Assembly (NCBI RefSeq): GCF_002105155.1
Contig: NW_019029005.1
Coordinates: forward strand, 1-64,000
From: Lobosporangium transversale
Lineage: Eukaryota > Mortierellomycota > Mortierellomycetes > Mortierellales > Mortierellaceae
Direction of reading: 5' to 3'
Length of the DNA: 64,000 nt
Part shown: positions 22,197-34,070 of the stretch, in pieces
Numbering within the stretch: position 1 is the first letter of the stretch
How the letters are laid out: each line of letters starts with the position of its first letter
Notes under the pieces: generated by a model
Databases searched by the model: none
Told to the model about the DNA's origin: nothing
Seen by the model: only the letters and a program-made list of their open reading frames with translations
Position numbers and translations under genes: made by a program

Positions 22197-25100
22197 GTAT
22201 ATAGAGCGAATCTGAATCAATATTAAGACAGGGAGTGCTCTGTGTCTTGAAATGTGACTGTCACTGCTCTGTGTCTTGTTTGTGTAACCATTTTGGCGTA
22301 TATTTAAGTCAAAGTGCGTATAATGTAGTCAATATAAACCACAGAATGCGTAAAATGTAGTGAAAACGGCGTATATTCCTTCCTTTTCAATCATTAGTAT
22401 TTCAGATACCTTGCTATTCTGGTATTATTTGACTTTTTACAGACCACATCTGGTCAAGTTAATCTAAACTAACATTCCCTTTATCCATACTCCATACTAT
22501 TCGCCATTTATTTCCCTCAACGGAAATGAGGAGAAAGTGCGTTTAGACGCTACCAAACGCCAAACGGATCGCAAACGCGCGACTCACAAACATACCAATT
22601 TCTTTTTATTTTATTTTTTTGGCAAAGCAATTAATGCATTTAGTATTTTATTACTATATCTATTATTATATATGTTACTATCGTACATGCTTCTATATAT
22701 GCTATTGTTACCTACCTGGGAAGTGTATTGTCATTTATTGGTCATCTTCAGGATCCTCTTGCTCCCTAGCTTTCATGGATATCAACAGTGAGTTAATAGT
22801 CTTTCCCTCATTTGCCTGTGACCACTCAGCAACAATGTCTTCAGGATTGCGACCTTCCCTTCGTGCTGCTTCGTTGATCAGCCTAATTAACTCATATCGT
22901 CGATTGTAGGCCCTTTGGTCTGATGTATTCACTGGCCAACTCGGGTTCAATCTTTTAAATGCTGCAAGGGGCCCATGAAACTCATCCCAAGCATCTGCCA
23001 CTGTGAGCTTTCCGCGGTCTGCTTTCCATTTGAAAGTGGCGCTTGATGAGCTGGGGCCTGGGGACGAGTGATGCGATGGCTCTGGCGCTCGTTGGAAGCA
23101 ATGTAGAGGAGCTTGAACCAGCGATGAGTGCTGTTGAGGTACCTGTGGGGGACGCGTCGCAAACGGCTGCTGTTGAGGGACTCTGCGCAGAGCAGGATAG
23201 CTTGGCATAGTATGGGGATATGGCCCAAGAAGACCGGCTGAATTCAAGGGATGCGCTGGAGCTTGGCGAGCTGACGGATCCTGCAATAAATGTATCACTA
23301 TCTCCATTTGCTGCTTTAGCGTCGCGAGCTCTGAGCTCATGGCAGACAACTGCGCCCTTTGTTGTGCTTCTTGCTGTGCCATTTGTGCTCCTTGCCGAGC
23401 AATAGCTGCTTCAAGAGATGCATTCTGGTGACTAAGGCTGTTTAGCGCGTTGGAGACCACATGTTTGTCAACTGGGACTAATGGATTGACAACATTGGCG
23501 CTCTGCTGATGCACTTCGATCGCACGAAGGAGCTCTCTCTGAAAGTCAAGGAACAGCTGACTCTCAAAGATTTCTGGAAGTGATTCTAAAAGCTTATTGC
23601 TCAGAGTCCTTCCTTTGCTGTCAGGCTTCAGGTACAGCACGGCGTCTTGAAGGATAACTCTCCTCATTTGTACCAGCAATAGTAGGAAAGCTCTTCGATC
23701 AATCATTGCGCTGTTCATGAGCTTATTGGCCGTTGCGGCGGAGCTTCCCGTAGTTTCTTCATCTTGATCCCTAGCCGCTGTCGAATGGCGCATACGCTCC
23801 TGCCAGCCTCCCCAGTGCAGGTCGTCCTCCGTGATGAGATCCGGGTTTACATCTGTCATAGCATCATTACAATCCTTGACCCATTCCTCATTCTCTCTAA
23901 CGCTGCTGTTAAAGTTCCCTTCGATCCAAGGGAAAATTTTCCTCTGCAGCTCCAAGTCAGGGATAACGAGATTACGCTCAAGGATATAAGGTTCCTGTTC
24001 CTTGTTGAAATGAGCCATATAAAACGCGCCAGTGGTGGGGTTCTTTGGAGCATAGAAACTCTCCATCTGTCCCATTACCCAACGCCCAAGGTGACGGATA
24101 TGCTCCAAGCCTAAGCCCAGACGGTACGCATCTGATGTTCCTGCGTGTCGACCGGCGTGAGTGACCTTGGTCGAATAAATGCCACAGGTTCGCATCACAG
24201 AAGCTGTGGCATCGATTTGAGTCTTTGGTGCAACAGCATTCTTGCGAAGGCCTGCGTTGCGCTTCTCGATCGTACTAGCCGCGACCAAAAGCTTGATGTT
24301 GTACCAATCGTCAGGATCAGCGAAGTTTGGGACATCCTCCTTATCCAGCTATTATAGGAATGGTACGCGACCCAACATTTAACAACGAGCTAGGAAAGTA
24401 CATAACCTATATTGCAGTAAGAAGAGACAAGAATGGCACAAATCTCTTACCATAAATCGTTCTAACATGTAGAAGCCAAACGCTCCTACAGTACACCTGT
24501 AAAAAACTTTATGACGAAAGGCGGTTGCATAAAGCTTAACACCCTTTTTATTTGTTTTGCCACGAGATATGCAAAACGTAAGTCCGAGAGCTGGCTGGGA
24601 CCCACTTGCCGGATGGGAAGACATGATACTGAACACATCAGATAGGTTAAGATTGCGAATGTCTTCATCTCGCAGCAGCATATGGTGTCGTGCCAAGATG
24701 CAAAGGCGCTCACGCATATATTGAAATCTACCTTCCGCATGGTACACTCGCTTCCCTTTTAGCCGCAGCATTGGCTTCATACCCCACGTATGGAGGGCCA
24801 TCCGAATGAACTGCTTCTCATTATAGGGGTCGCGAATAGAACAGGTATCAGTGCGCGTCGATCCCTGGAATGAGGTGTCGTACACTAGTTTCCCCTCGTA
24901 TTCCTCGATAGCCTCCTTCAGCGGGATATCCTTGCGCGGATGAGGTGCAGGGTTTGGCCAATCCACCTTTGATGACGCTTGCTCCTTGTAGAGATAAATT
25001 AATGCCTTCCTGGCACAATCCACTGTTTCTATCGAGATAGGCGCATAGATGAATCTTCGGCCAGTCTCATCAGTTTGCGGATGCGAAAGAACTATATTTG

Positions 25101-26765
25101 GATTAAAATGAAGTGTCAGAATGTCAATTAAGAGTGAGCCACAGCTTTGAACAAGGTTATTTTGGTTACATGATTACACTAGATTTACTTTTTGCTCTTT
25201 CCGCAATGGAGGAGACCATGAGGGCTTGTGGTTCAGCAGACATGAGGGCCTCTTCTTCAGCTGGTTGCGAGTGATTTTGTTCCTCGTCTTCGCTTCCTGC
25301 ATCGTCTTTGTCACCTTGGGAGGCTTCCTCAAACCCCTCAAATGCCGGAGTCTCATAAGGCTGTGAATTACGTTGGCTATAATTTTGCTCCAGCTCATGG
25401 ACAACATCCTGAAAAATACTTTCCTCTGTCTCTGCTTTCCAAGCCTTTGGTTTTCTCTTATTTTCGCGAGTCAGCTTGCCCTCTAACACTGATCTGGCCG
25501 CTTGTGATGAAGCCTTTCCAACGACGCCACTGAATCCCGCGTTTGAATCAATATATTTCTTTACTGTGCGCTTGAAAACAACCTCCTCGAAAAACTTTAA
25601 CATTTTTCTTGCGTCAACGCTGCAGTCCCCTTTTTCTCTTGTGCTGCAGAACACCTATCATTTATATTGTATTTGCATATTTTGTATTACGAAGCATGAA
25701 AAAAAAAATTTGACTGTCCTAAAAAATAAAATAAACAAATAAACAAAATAATAAACTTACCTGCCAAGCTTTCAAGTATGTCTTGTACTGCAGCAATGTC
25801 TTTGAGGGATTCTTGTTGGCGAGGAGAGATTCGAGAACATGGTTAGCACAGGTTTTTCTCTGCTCTGCTGTTTCTTCAGACGAAAAAGGCGACTGAAGGT
25901 GGCTGGAAGAGTTATCAGTTGTTGCACCGATAATCGTGTCTTGGGAGTAGATCCGCTTGCGAGGGGTGTGTTCCTCGGAGACGTTGTGGACGCCTACAGA
26001 ACAGGCCCTTCTTTTGCCCTCGCGGATCTCTCTCCTTTTTTCTTTTTCATCTCTGGCTTCCTTAGCCTTTCGTGCATAGCCACTTCTTCCTTCTTTCCCT
26101 TGCTTCACGCTAAATTCGAAGAAGGTCCCGCTTGGACCTGAGTTTATTGATGAAGAGGCAGCGTTGCCAGAAGAAGAAGAAGCGATAGTGCGGGGCATCT
26201 TGATAGGTTACTTTATATTTTTTGTTGAGGGAATTGGGTAGATATTTGTGAGTACGATCAAGTGTTGCAAGTAGTGGTTATCGTAATAAATAGCGATGAT
26301 GTATAATGTATAAAAGAAAAGAATAAAAAAGAAAAATGTAAGCGAACATGGTTTTATACTTTTAGCTCATATTGTCAAGTCCAGTTCAAGAATATACTCT
26401 CCTCATATTTCAATTGTTCAATCGCTATCTTAGTGAGCTTGATCAATTGTTAGCTTCCCTCAAGCGCGTTATTTTCCTTTGAGTACGGAATGAGTACAGA
26501 TGAGGAATGAGTGGAATGAGTGGAATGGAATGCGGGAATGAAGAATTGAGTATGAAGCAAGGTGTTGATCAGATCAGACCGCTTTGTGAGCGCGCTACGC
26601 GCGTGTAACTAAAGATACTTTTAGTTTCTACTTTTCAGTTAGATGTAGTGAAAAGACATGTGCCTGAATTCTAACCTCTGTGTCTCTGTGTCTGTACGTG
26701 AAACCTATGAAACATTTTGCCTATTAATGGGCATACACTGGAATTTGACTTAATAAACTATTACA
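22193..26765 (-). mobile_element. Crypton-type tyrosine-recombinase element, copy 2
   Basis: A 4569-base unit from the shared junction TACA (22193-22196) to the right TACA (26762-26765). The right flank then reads ATATCGG instead of GTATATAG, which fixes the outer edge. It is head-to-tail with copy 1. The one-base length difference is the indel in exon 2. Promoter side for the gene is 26199-26761, which contains a near-palindromic GCGCGCTACGCGCG motif around 26590 and several GAGTGGAATG units near 26507-26530. Confidence 0.85.
22735..26198 (-). CDS. Crypton tyrosine recombinase, four exons, intact (1052 aa)
   Basis: Exons 25761-26198, 25189-25654, 24451-25091 and 22735-24348 join in frame (phases 0, 1, 0) with introns of 106, 97 and 102 bases; intron 2 has a CTGAC branch motif. 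The N-terminus is basic (about residues 30-90). A core-binding segment spans the first junction (KTYLKAWQ|VFC, 139-149). The catalytic domain has Arg442 in LLRDEDIR, a Lys-rich GKTNKKG strand (480-485), His579-x-x-Arg582 in THAGR, His601 in HIRHLGRW and the putative nucleophile Tyr614 in SFYAP. A Gln-rich coiled coil covers about 825-872. A GCR1_C-type DNA-binding domain covers about 952-1027 (WDEFHGPL...LNPSW), as in fungal Cryptons. It should cut and rejoin DNA through a 3'-phosphotyrosine to excise and insert the element. The first exon starts at ATG 26198. Confidence 0.88.
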
Positions 26766-27369
26766 ATATCGGCATGTTGTAAATAGTAGGTGTATCTTTG
26801 CTTAAGGGGCAAAAAGAGAGACACAAAATCAGGAAAGGACAGTACAAAGAGTGTCAACAAGAATAACAAGAGAAAATAAAGACAAACAACCTTGACGACA
26901 AACAGCGCCATAGGAAGCCGAAAGAGAAAGATGGGAGCTTTATAGGTTAGCTCACAAACTGAGTTCCTGGACGGCAAATGCTTGTTGTGAAAAGGGGAAA
27001 AGATAATAGCAAGAACAAGACGTATGGGGAAAACTAAAGACTTTATTGAGGAAGAAGTTCTTTGGCTTTTATAACTTAGCCTACAGGCCTGACTGTGATG
27101 CTTTCTAGGTGAGGTGGACTCACCGATAGCTTAAGGCTTTGCACAAAGGTTCTTTTAACTGTGGATTGACAGAATGTCCCGATTAGTAGATACAAAGTAA
27201 AAATAAAATAGTTATAATTAATTTATATAACTATTAATGACCAGCCACAACAGGCAAAAGTCACGTGATATATGACGCATTCAATGTCAACCCATCCCAT
27301 CTGTTTGTTTTTTTTTTTTATGCCTTTATTTTCATCATACTTTTCATTTTATATCGAGCTATTTCAACC
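26766..27369. other. intergenic region right of the Crypton array
   Basis: No gene is supported. An E-box-like CACGTG sits at about 27262 and a short T run precedes the CRN-type ATG at 27370. The minus frame at 26750-26977 starts inside the Crypton edge and is not credible. Confidence 0.4.
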
Positions 27370-28835
27370 ATGGTCAAACTATTTTGCATTGTTGATGGAG
27401 AAAAGACGCCCTTCACAAGCTATCGTGTCAGAAAGATGCCACTGTAGACGATCTCAAGAAAGCCATCTACTCCAATATTACTGTGGGCCTCAAACATCAA
27501 GCCCAAGGATCTTCAAACTTGGAGCGTCTCCATCCCCTTTGGAAACGAGGATCAGCCAATTGAATTAAAGAACCAGGACGACGCCACGAAACTACCTTCA
27601 ACGAGCATTCTCTCAGATGTCTTTAACAAACTGTCTAAAAGAGCTATACAGGTCATTGTTGAAGTACCAATTTCAGGTAAAAAACAATTCAAAAATATTA
27701 ATTGCATCAGTAACTTGAACTCCTTTTTAATTTTTTAATTTCATTTTTATTAGAGACGACAGATTTACAGAAACAACTGGATCTAAAATTAGAAGAGATC
27801 GCATATTTACAGAAACAACTGTCGGATCTACAAGCTCGACAGGTCGATCAAACTAATAATGATTTGAGAGCCACAGAGATATGTAAGTGGCGATCGACGT
27901 TGCAAAGACTATTTGAAACTTATGATTTCGAAAGAAGCATTCTAATATAACTTATTTAAACTAGCGCTTGGGATTGTGCACAAAAGAGAAGGAAAAAGGA
28001 TTGTTTGCCAATTTAACACTGATACTCAAACAGCAACTCTTGAGGAACTGCGGCAAGTCCTTCGCCAACATTTTGAGAAAATTGATGAAGACGAATACGA
28101 ATACATCCAAATATATGTGCATGATGGGGTCACCCTGTGTTGTTGAGAAGCAACGAGCAACTGCGTGCTATTTTGGAAAAAGCTCTGGATAAAAAGTCTC
28201 GAACCCTTTCTATATCTTTGGACAGTCCATCTAAGCAATTTTCGTCATGGACCTGGAATGACGTCGTTGTAGAGTATAAAGTGGCAGCATATCCGGGAGC
28301 CCTACCAGATTTTAAGATTGAGGTCAGCGATTTGACAATTGAAGAAGCGAATATGCTCGATCAAGTTGTGAAACAGTGTCTCTCAGGAACAATGTCTATA
28401 TGTTCGACCCAAGTGCAAATGAGGCTACAAGGTCAACAATCATCGATACTATAATGGTTGGAGCAATGGAGTTTTCTTTAAGTCAGAAATGTTTTCTGGC
28501 GCAACAACATAGATTTGTGGGTAAGCGCGGTCAAGGACCGTGGACTTCGCTTACTTGAGCGCCACATGGATCTCAAATTCTTGTAATCACCGAGGTGAGA
28601 AAGAAAATTATGTTCAAGGCTGCAAACAATATGGTGCAGCTCGACGTGGCAGTGCAACAAAAGAAAGAAAACGAGTTGAGGAGATGAAGAATACCAGCTT
28701 GCTAAGTCTTACGGAATTGTTACAGACGCATCAAATGGACGCTTATCGAATGTACGCTGGATACACAGACGGAGAGAGGCGAGGATATTGCGCAGTACCG
28801 AACTTTGGATGTAACCCACCTACCTTCAATTGAAT
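27370..28835 (+). pseudogene. decayed Crinkler (CRN)-type gene with possible nuclease-fold C-terminus
   Basis: The ATG at 27370 opens with the CRN N-terminal signature LFCIVDGE. Recognisable pieces of the CRN header follow in three different frames (27370-27445, about 27430-27490, about 27490-27677), so there are at least two frameshifts before the first intron. Intron 1 runs from about 27677 (donor GTAAAA) to TTTATTAG near 27753. The next exon encodes a short coiled coil (about 27754-27880), and another intron ends near 27963. The C-terminal region is split again among frames at 28137-28454, 28376-28558 and 28540-28833. Near 28580 an ITEV-containing strand fits a PD-(D/E)XK-like nuclease core, which is known in some CRN proteins; this is an inference. 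At least four breaks make it non-functional as read. CRN proteins act as host-targeted or inter-microbial effectors in chytrids, oomycetes and Mucoromycota. Confidence 0.7.
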
Positions 28836-30163
28836 AACGAGATGGACACCAGAAAGAGTTGTGAGACTATATTTAAGTATATTCTTGCTTTGTGTAGGTT
28901 AATGCGAGGTGAACTTGTGAATAGGGGTAGTTAAACAATGCGAGTTCTGTCGCTCATCATCCAAGAGGGTGAAGAGTGACTGTGAATTGAACAAAAACAA
29001 TTTTATCTTCTCCCTCCTCATCAACATGAGATCATTTTTTGCATTTCCCCTTCCTCCTTCTTTTCCGTAATATTTTCAATTGATATACATATACCATCAG
29101 TAATAATCAATATATATATTCAAAATAACAATTTTTTATCTCGCCTTATTAACTACTCAACTTTGAATGATGCAAATACCAAATAATGATAGCAAAGATA
29201 TTGATTGAGACCTATTTAACCTGTGCTTGCTTAAATGATGTCTGCGAGTCATTTCTTACTTTTAGACATCTGTCTTTCTACAACCTTCATCAGTATGTTA
29301 AAGCCCTCGTGCATGGCTTTAGTTCAATATATAGTTTTATCTTTTCAATTTGGCAATGATTATTTTTGGTAACTAGCGGTACTGCACAAAGAAAAGAGAA
29401 GGAAAAAAGGAGAACGAACGAATGAATGAATGAACAAACGAAAACTAAGAGACGAAAGGATCCACTACAGCGAGCTACAAATCAGCTAAACAACACAAAG
29501 GATAGGCGACGATTTTATCGAGGGTGAAGGACCTCCATCTGGTTCGTCCGATCTATGGTCGGATGAAACGTCGTGTATCTACTGGGGCCGGAGCTAGCGT
29601 CCGCTGCCTTGGATGTACTGATGAGGGTAAGGATGGGAGTGAGGATGGGAGTGAAGGTTGGCATGATGGCGAAATTGAGGATGAAGACGAGATCCGGACC
29701 GAGGATAGGGATGAGACTGAGGCTGGGACCAACGCACGCTGCCTTAGATTTGGTGGAAATGCTGACGAGAATGGGGCCAAGGGTATGGATGGGTATGAAG
29801 GTGAATAGAATATGAAGACGAAGATGGAGTCAAAGGTAGGGATGGAGCCGGGGCCGAGGGCGGAGTTAACGCACACTGCATTAAGCTTGGTGACTGCGCT
29901 GATGGATTTTGCAGCTGTGTGAGTTTGCCCATCAGCTGGTAACTTCCTACACCATTCAAATACATATCTCTAATTTTTCGATCCTCCTCTACTATTTGAG
30001 ATGCCATCCGCCGCTTCTTTAACTCATCTTCATACAGAAGTCGGTGCTTCTCGAATTGACTCTCGGGGATGCAAATCGTATCTTCTTTAGCTGTAGAGTC
30101 ATACAGAACCTCTAGTCTTTGTGCACCTCGCTGTAACCAAAGTGTTCTAGCACCGTTGAAGCC
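28836..30163. other. intergenic region; possible worn 3' part of the pogo-type element
   Basis: 28836-29520 is AT-rich with a GAATGAATGAATG run near 29421-29433. From 29520 to 30160 the minus strand has Pro/Ser-rich and charged open pieces (for example 29744-30007, MASQIVEEDRKIRDMYLNG) that may be the tail of the transposase ORF to the right, but frames change too often to assign. Confidence 0.3.
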
Positions 30164-32222
30164 TCAAAAAAGTATGTATGGGTCCTGAAGATCGATTTCA
30201 GGATTCATGCATATATCGCGCCTGTCGCCATCCAGATCCATTTCCTCCATTTCTTCCATTTCTTCAGACGATGCCTCCCGAGCAACACTGTATGAGCTAT
30301 ATACCTGTCTCCGCGTTTGGAGATTTCTCGTCTCTGGGGACAGAGTATTGCTGTAGCCATCCACGACAGGGCTGTCAGAAGAAATACTGGGTTCATAATC
30401 ATCATCGTCGTCCATGTTCTCTTCTTCAAGATCTTCTCCTATCCCATGGGGCCGATTACCAGATCAGTCCTGTTCTCACGGTTAAAAAATTCTATGAAAT
30501 GGGACGTTTCCAGCATTGAATCAATGTACTGGCAAATAGGACGGGATCCATCTAGGAGCTTGGACAATGCCAACACCATGGCGTCGGATTCAAGAGAGCT
30601 CTGAACTGGTCTTATTTCTGGATCTTGTCCGTAATTCAAAGGAATATCTTCAGCATCAAGAGTCTCTGTTGCTCAGCAAAAAGACTTCTCCGTATTTGGT
30701 CTATGCCATAGTAACCCCAGGATCTCGAGACTGAGTTTCTGCTCCTCTGAGCTCAGCCTCTTGCTGCTTACAGAAAATTGGGACGTGTGCGAAACAGTTT
30801 CGAATCGACTGTTGTTTCACATCAGCCCAAGCTCGCGCAACAATTTTCCCATCCTACAATGTTATCAATTCCCATCCTCCGTACCCTGGCTCCATCTATC
30901 CCCGCGCTCAGTGCTTGCTGACGTTTAAAAAAAGTCTTCAATAAGCATTCTTTTTTGTAATTCATTTTGAATACAGCTATTATGCCAGCATCAAGAGGCT
31001 GTGTCATGCTTGTTGAATTTTTCGGAAGAAACACCAGCTGTACATTGCGAAGTTGTTCACGCACAATATCCCTAGGCATATGGCACGTGGCGTTGTCCAA
31101 CAACAATGCGACTCGGCGGTCAGGAGCTTGGGCTGCGATACTCAGCTGGAACCGAAGTAACCAAATCTCAAAGACTGAGATCGTCATGTAATCTGGTCTT
31201 TTACCAATCCAGGGTTCGTAAAGTGCCCTTTGAAGCTCCACTGGAAGCTTGCTGAACTCTCCTTCAAAAAACCCCGGGAGATATCCACAACTTGTCCTTC
31301 GGCTTCTTCCATGGCAAAACTTCAAACTTTGAATGGAATAGTTCTCTAGCTCCCTTGAATCCCTGTGGCAAATTCTCGCCTATAATGGCAAAAAATAATG
31401 GATTAATATGGTGTTTTATTCGTACCAACTTCATACTATTTTTTCACTTACTCAACATGAAGGGCTTGCGCTGATCGGTTCCTGTTGCATTTGTGCCGAA
31501 AAGAATTGAAATCCTTGTGCTCTGCACCTTAGTGCCAGAAACCATGGCACGAGAAGCCCATTCATAATCCATACTCCAGGAAGATGTGGACTGAAGGAAC
31601 AAATCAGTCTCATCGCAATTGTAAATGTCTTCGAGCCTATATTGACTGAGGATATTTTTAATACAGTCCAATTGGGGGCGAATCTCCTCCATGTTGACTG
31701 ACGCCGCCTCTCCTTGAAGCTTAAACGTCTTGAGTCCATACCGCTTCTGAAGCCATTTAGCCAACCCTTCGAAAATTTGGGTTTGTCAAAGGTAAGCTTA
31801 CCCACGGAGGACTCAAGGAGCGTATAAATTGCGCTTCCCATGAGCTGCACTGTCAAGCCACCGACAGGCAGAAGAAGCTCGCGTCTGAAGTGCTCAATGG
31901 TATGGTTAAGGATCACTTCAACTGGGTAGAACGATTTGCTTTTGGCTGTAAGGCGATATCGCACGGAGGACTGGTTGGCCGGAATGTTCAGCAGTTCTTC
32001 CCTTTTGGCTAGTATGTTGTTAAAGGTCTTCGTTGGAATGTTTAGGAAATCGCAGAACACTTTTTTTTCAGGTTCAAATAGAGATTCTCCTCCGACCTCT
32101 ATGTTGCAGTTTGCTACGTGCCTATCCCATTTTTGTAATATTTCCTGTTTTTGTTCTAGGGTCAACAGTTTTTCATCGTTGATAGGCTGGATTGACCGAT
32201 ATTTGTGTGAAGGTGTAGACAT
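30164..32222 (-). pseudogene. pogo/Tigger-type (DDE_1) transposase, multiply frameshifted
   Basis: The ATG at 32222 opens an N-terminal part with a helix-turn-helix/CENP-B-like region (LTLEQKQEILQKWDRH; later SKGW near 31765). The DDE_1 catalytic blocks are all visible: IYNCDETDLF (about 31610-31640), LLLDNATCH (about 31085-31110) and STSMTQPLDAGII (about 30970-31010). A real intron remains at 31380-31451 (donor GTAAGTGA, acceptor ATTATAG). Frames change near 31760, in a G run near 31275 (four G where three would keep the frame), and near 30850, and again around 30430. The acidic C-terminus (SEEMEEMEEMDLDGD) ends at 30164. Family activity is cut-and-paste transposition at TA; this copy is dead. 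Terminal inverted repeats were not found by eye. Confidence 0.75.
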
Positions 32223-33915
32223 GATGATTGCTGTAAGTTTGTAGAAGAAATAAGGGCTTGCTTGCGAAAAGATAGAGATATGGTTTCACACCACACCCGT
32301 GGAGTATTTATACATTTTTTTGTGCAATGAAGAGCACAAGAAAAAGGTTCTGTAGTTGTTTGTAACTTTCGGATTTTCGGCAAATATTAAAGCGCCTCTG
32401 GTAACTCGGAAATTAATGACAAATGGAGGTTTTTCCATACAATTTAAAAAAGTTGTCTGTTACAACTGGTATTCACACTAGCTTGCTTTTCCAGGCCGGA
32501 ATAAGCCTTAACTATTGGAGGAAGTCTGGCTGTCTCTTTGTCTCTTCAGTTCCACTTCTCTTCTACATCTTCTGTCCTTCTCACCTAAACTAACACAAAA
32601 ATCAATATCAATAGAGACCACTTGCCATTTGATCTGCGAATTGTAATATAATGAGTCAGGTCTGGATAGTCCCAAATTTTTATTTTTCATTCTTCAAAAA
32701 GCTATTTTTAATAAAAATAGGATATTATCAATGTATCTTAATTCGTGTTGTACACTCACCCTGTTCTTTATATTTCCCTAGGTCCTGCTTGCAAATTAAT
32801 CCCTGCTTGACATCTAGAAGTTCCTTTGTATGTGAGATCTACACGATTAGTTCTGAAGGGTTGTTTCTTGAATCCCTTAATCTGGTCTTGCAGAACAACA
32901 AAAATAAATGCGACCTAAATCCAGTTTTTTTTTTCTTGCAGGTTTTTCAAAGAGTTTGCTTTTGTTCGTCGTACTGGAATAGAAAATTCGCAGCTGATAG
33001 CATAGCCACACAGGGAAGGTCTTGCTTTTTGGAATCCATAAGATCCTTGCATAATATCTTCCACATAGGGCTTCAGAGTATGAAGCAATTTAGTATTCGA
33101 CCTTGCTTTGACATCAATAAGTATACCAGTCTTATCATCAAAGTTCTTGACCAGAAAGCGACGGTCCCTACCTGCAGTATGTACTGAACATGACTTTCGA
33201 ACATTACTCCTTCTTTCCTGTACATGTTGTATGTTTGACAAGCGATTCCAGTACCTGATACCAAACATCGTGATCCGCTGAATCATATACCATTTGCATG
33301 ATATCATTAGAAGCTCATTGCAATATGAATACCCCATGATCTTTTGTTAGATAGTGGTGCAAAACCGACAGCTAATCTCGAGTCCTGTGTGAAGTACTGC
33401 ATTTATCTTCAGTACTCTTGTTGCTGCTGCATGAATGCCATATTTATCATTATTGTAGACCGATATCTATTACGGACAGCACAGCTCGGTGTATTTGCAG
33501 TCCGATATTAAATGTAAATGTACTTACTTCTTTTTTCACGTAGGTTAAACAGCTGTTGAGGAACAACGAGTTTTGCTCAACTTTAGAGTAATGCTGATGA
33601 ACAAACAATGTTTGCATCATTGCGGATGCCTATATTGACCAAGACGTGTGGCGTGGTGGGAGTGTTCGACAACGTGACTAAATAGCTGAAGCACTATTTT
33701 TCCTTTTTTAGTATGCCATGTCAAATGAGAATAGCTTCGTTTGACGGAGGTTGTGTACATACGTATTGAGTAAGTGGAAGCTGATAGGCTGGTTTTATTG
33801 AATAGAACACTAAAAAAATTTAAGGGAACTTCAGCGAGCTGTTAACAAAACACTGGTGTACAACACGCCTTTCTTTTATTAGTGACCGCGGTTTCACGTG
33901 CCTACAATGTCGCGT
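32223..33915. other. region with an unassigned minus-strand coding-like segment
   Basis: At 32915-33337 the minus strand holds an open frame of 140 codons whose middle reads like real protein (FLVKNFDDKTGILIDVKARS). An overlapping frame upstream (about 33200-33300) also looks protein-like. I do not recognise it. Nothing else between 32223 and 33915 is supported. Confidence 0.3.
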
Positions 33916-33916
33916 C

Positions 33917-33926
33917 GTATATAAAG
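33917..33926 (+). promoter_or_regulatory. TATA box of the TPX2-like gene
   Basis: GTATATAAAG lies about 145 bases before the ATG at 34071, followed by a CT-rich stretch and the heptamer array described next. Confidence 0.5.
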
Positions 33927-34012
33927 TTAATAAGTTGTGATTACCTTTTTTCCTTTCTTCATTCAACCATTCCACTTGTCCAAGCTTCAGAAGCTCTTAC
34001 CTATTGCCTTGT

Positions 34013-34056
34013 TACCTGATACCTGATACCTGATACCTGATACCTGATACCCGATA
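34013..34056 (+). repeat. heptanucleotide array (TACCTGA)n in a 5' leader
   Basis: About six units of TACCTGA, the last ones drifting to TACCCGA, sit 15-58 bases before the ATG at 34071. Given the TATA box at 33917 they are probably transcribed into the 5' UTR. Confidence 0.75.
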
Positions 34057-34070
34057 CCCCCTTTATAATT

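Noticed and set aside
17625-26765. A classical DNA transposon with terminal inverted repeats
   Set aside because: The ends are not inverted repeats; the units are direct repeats sharing a 4-base TACA, and the enzyme is a tyrosine recombinase.
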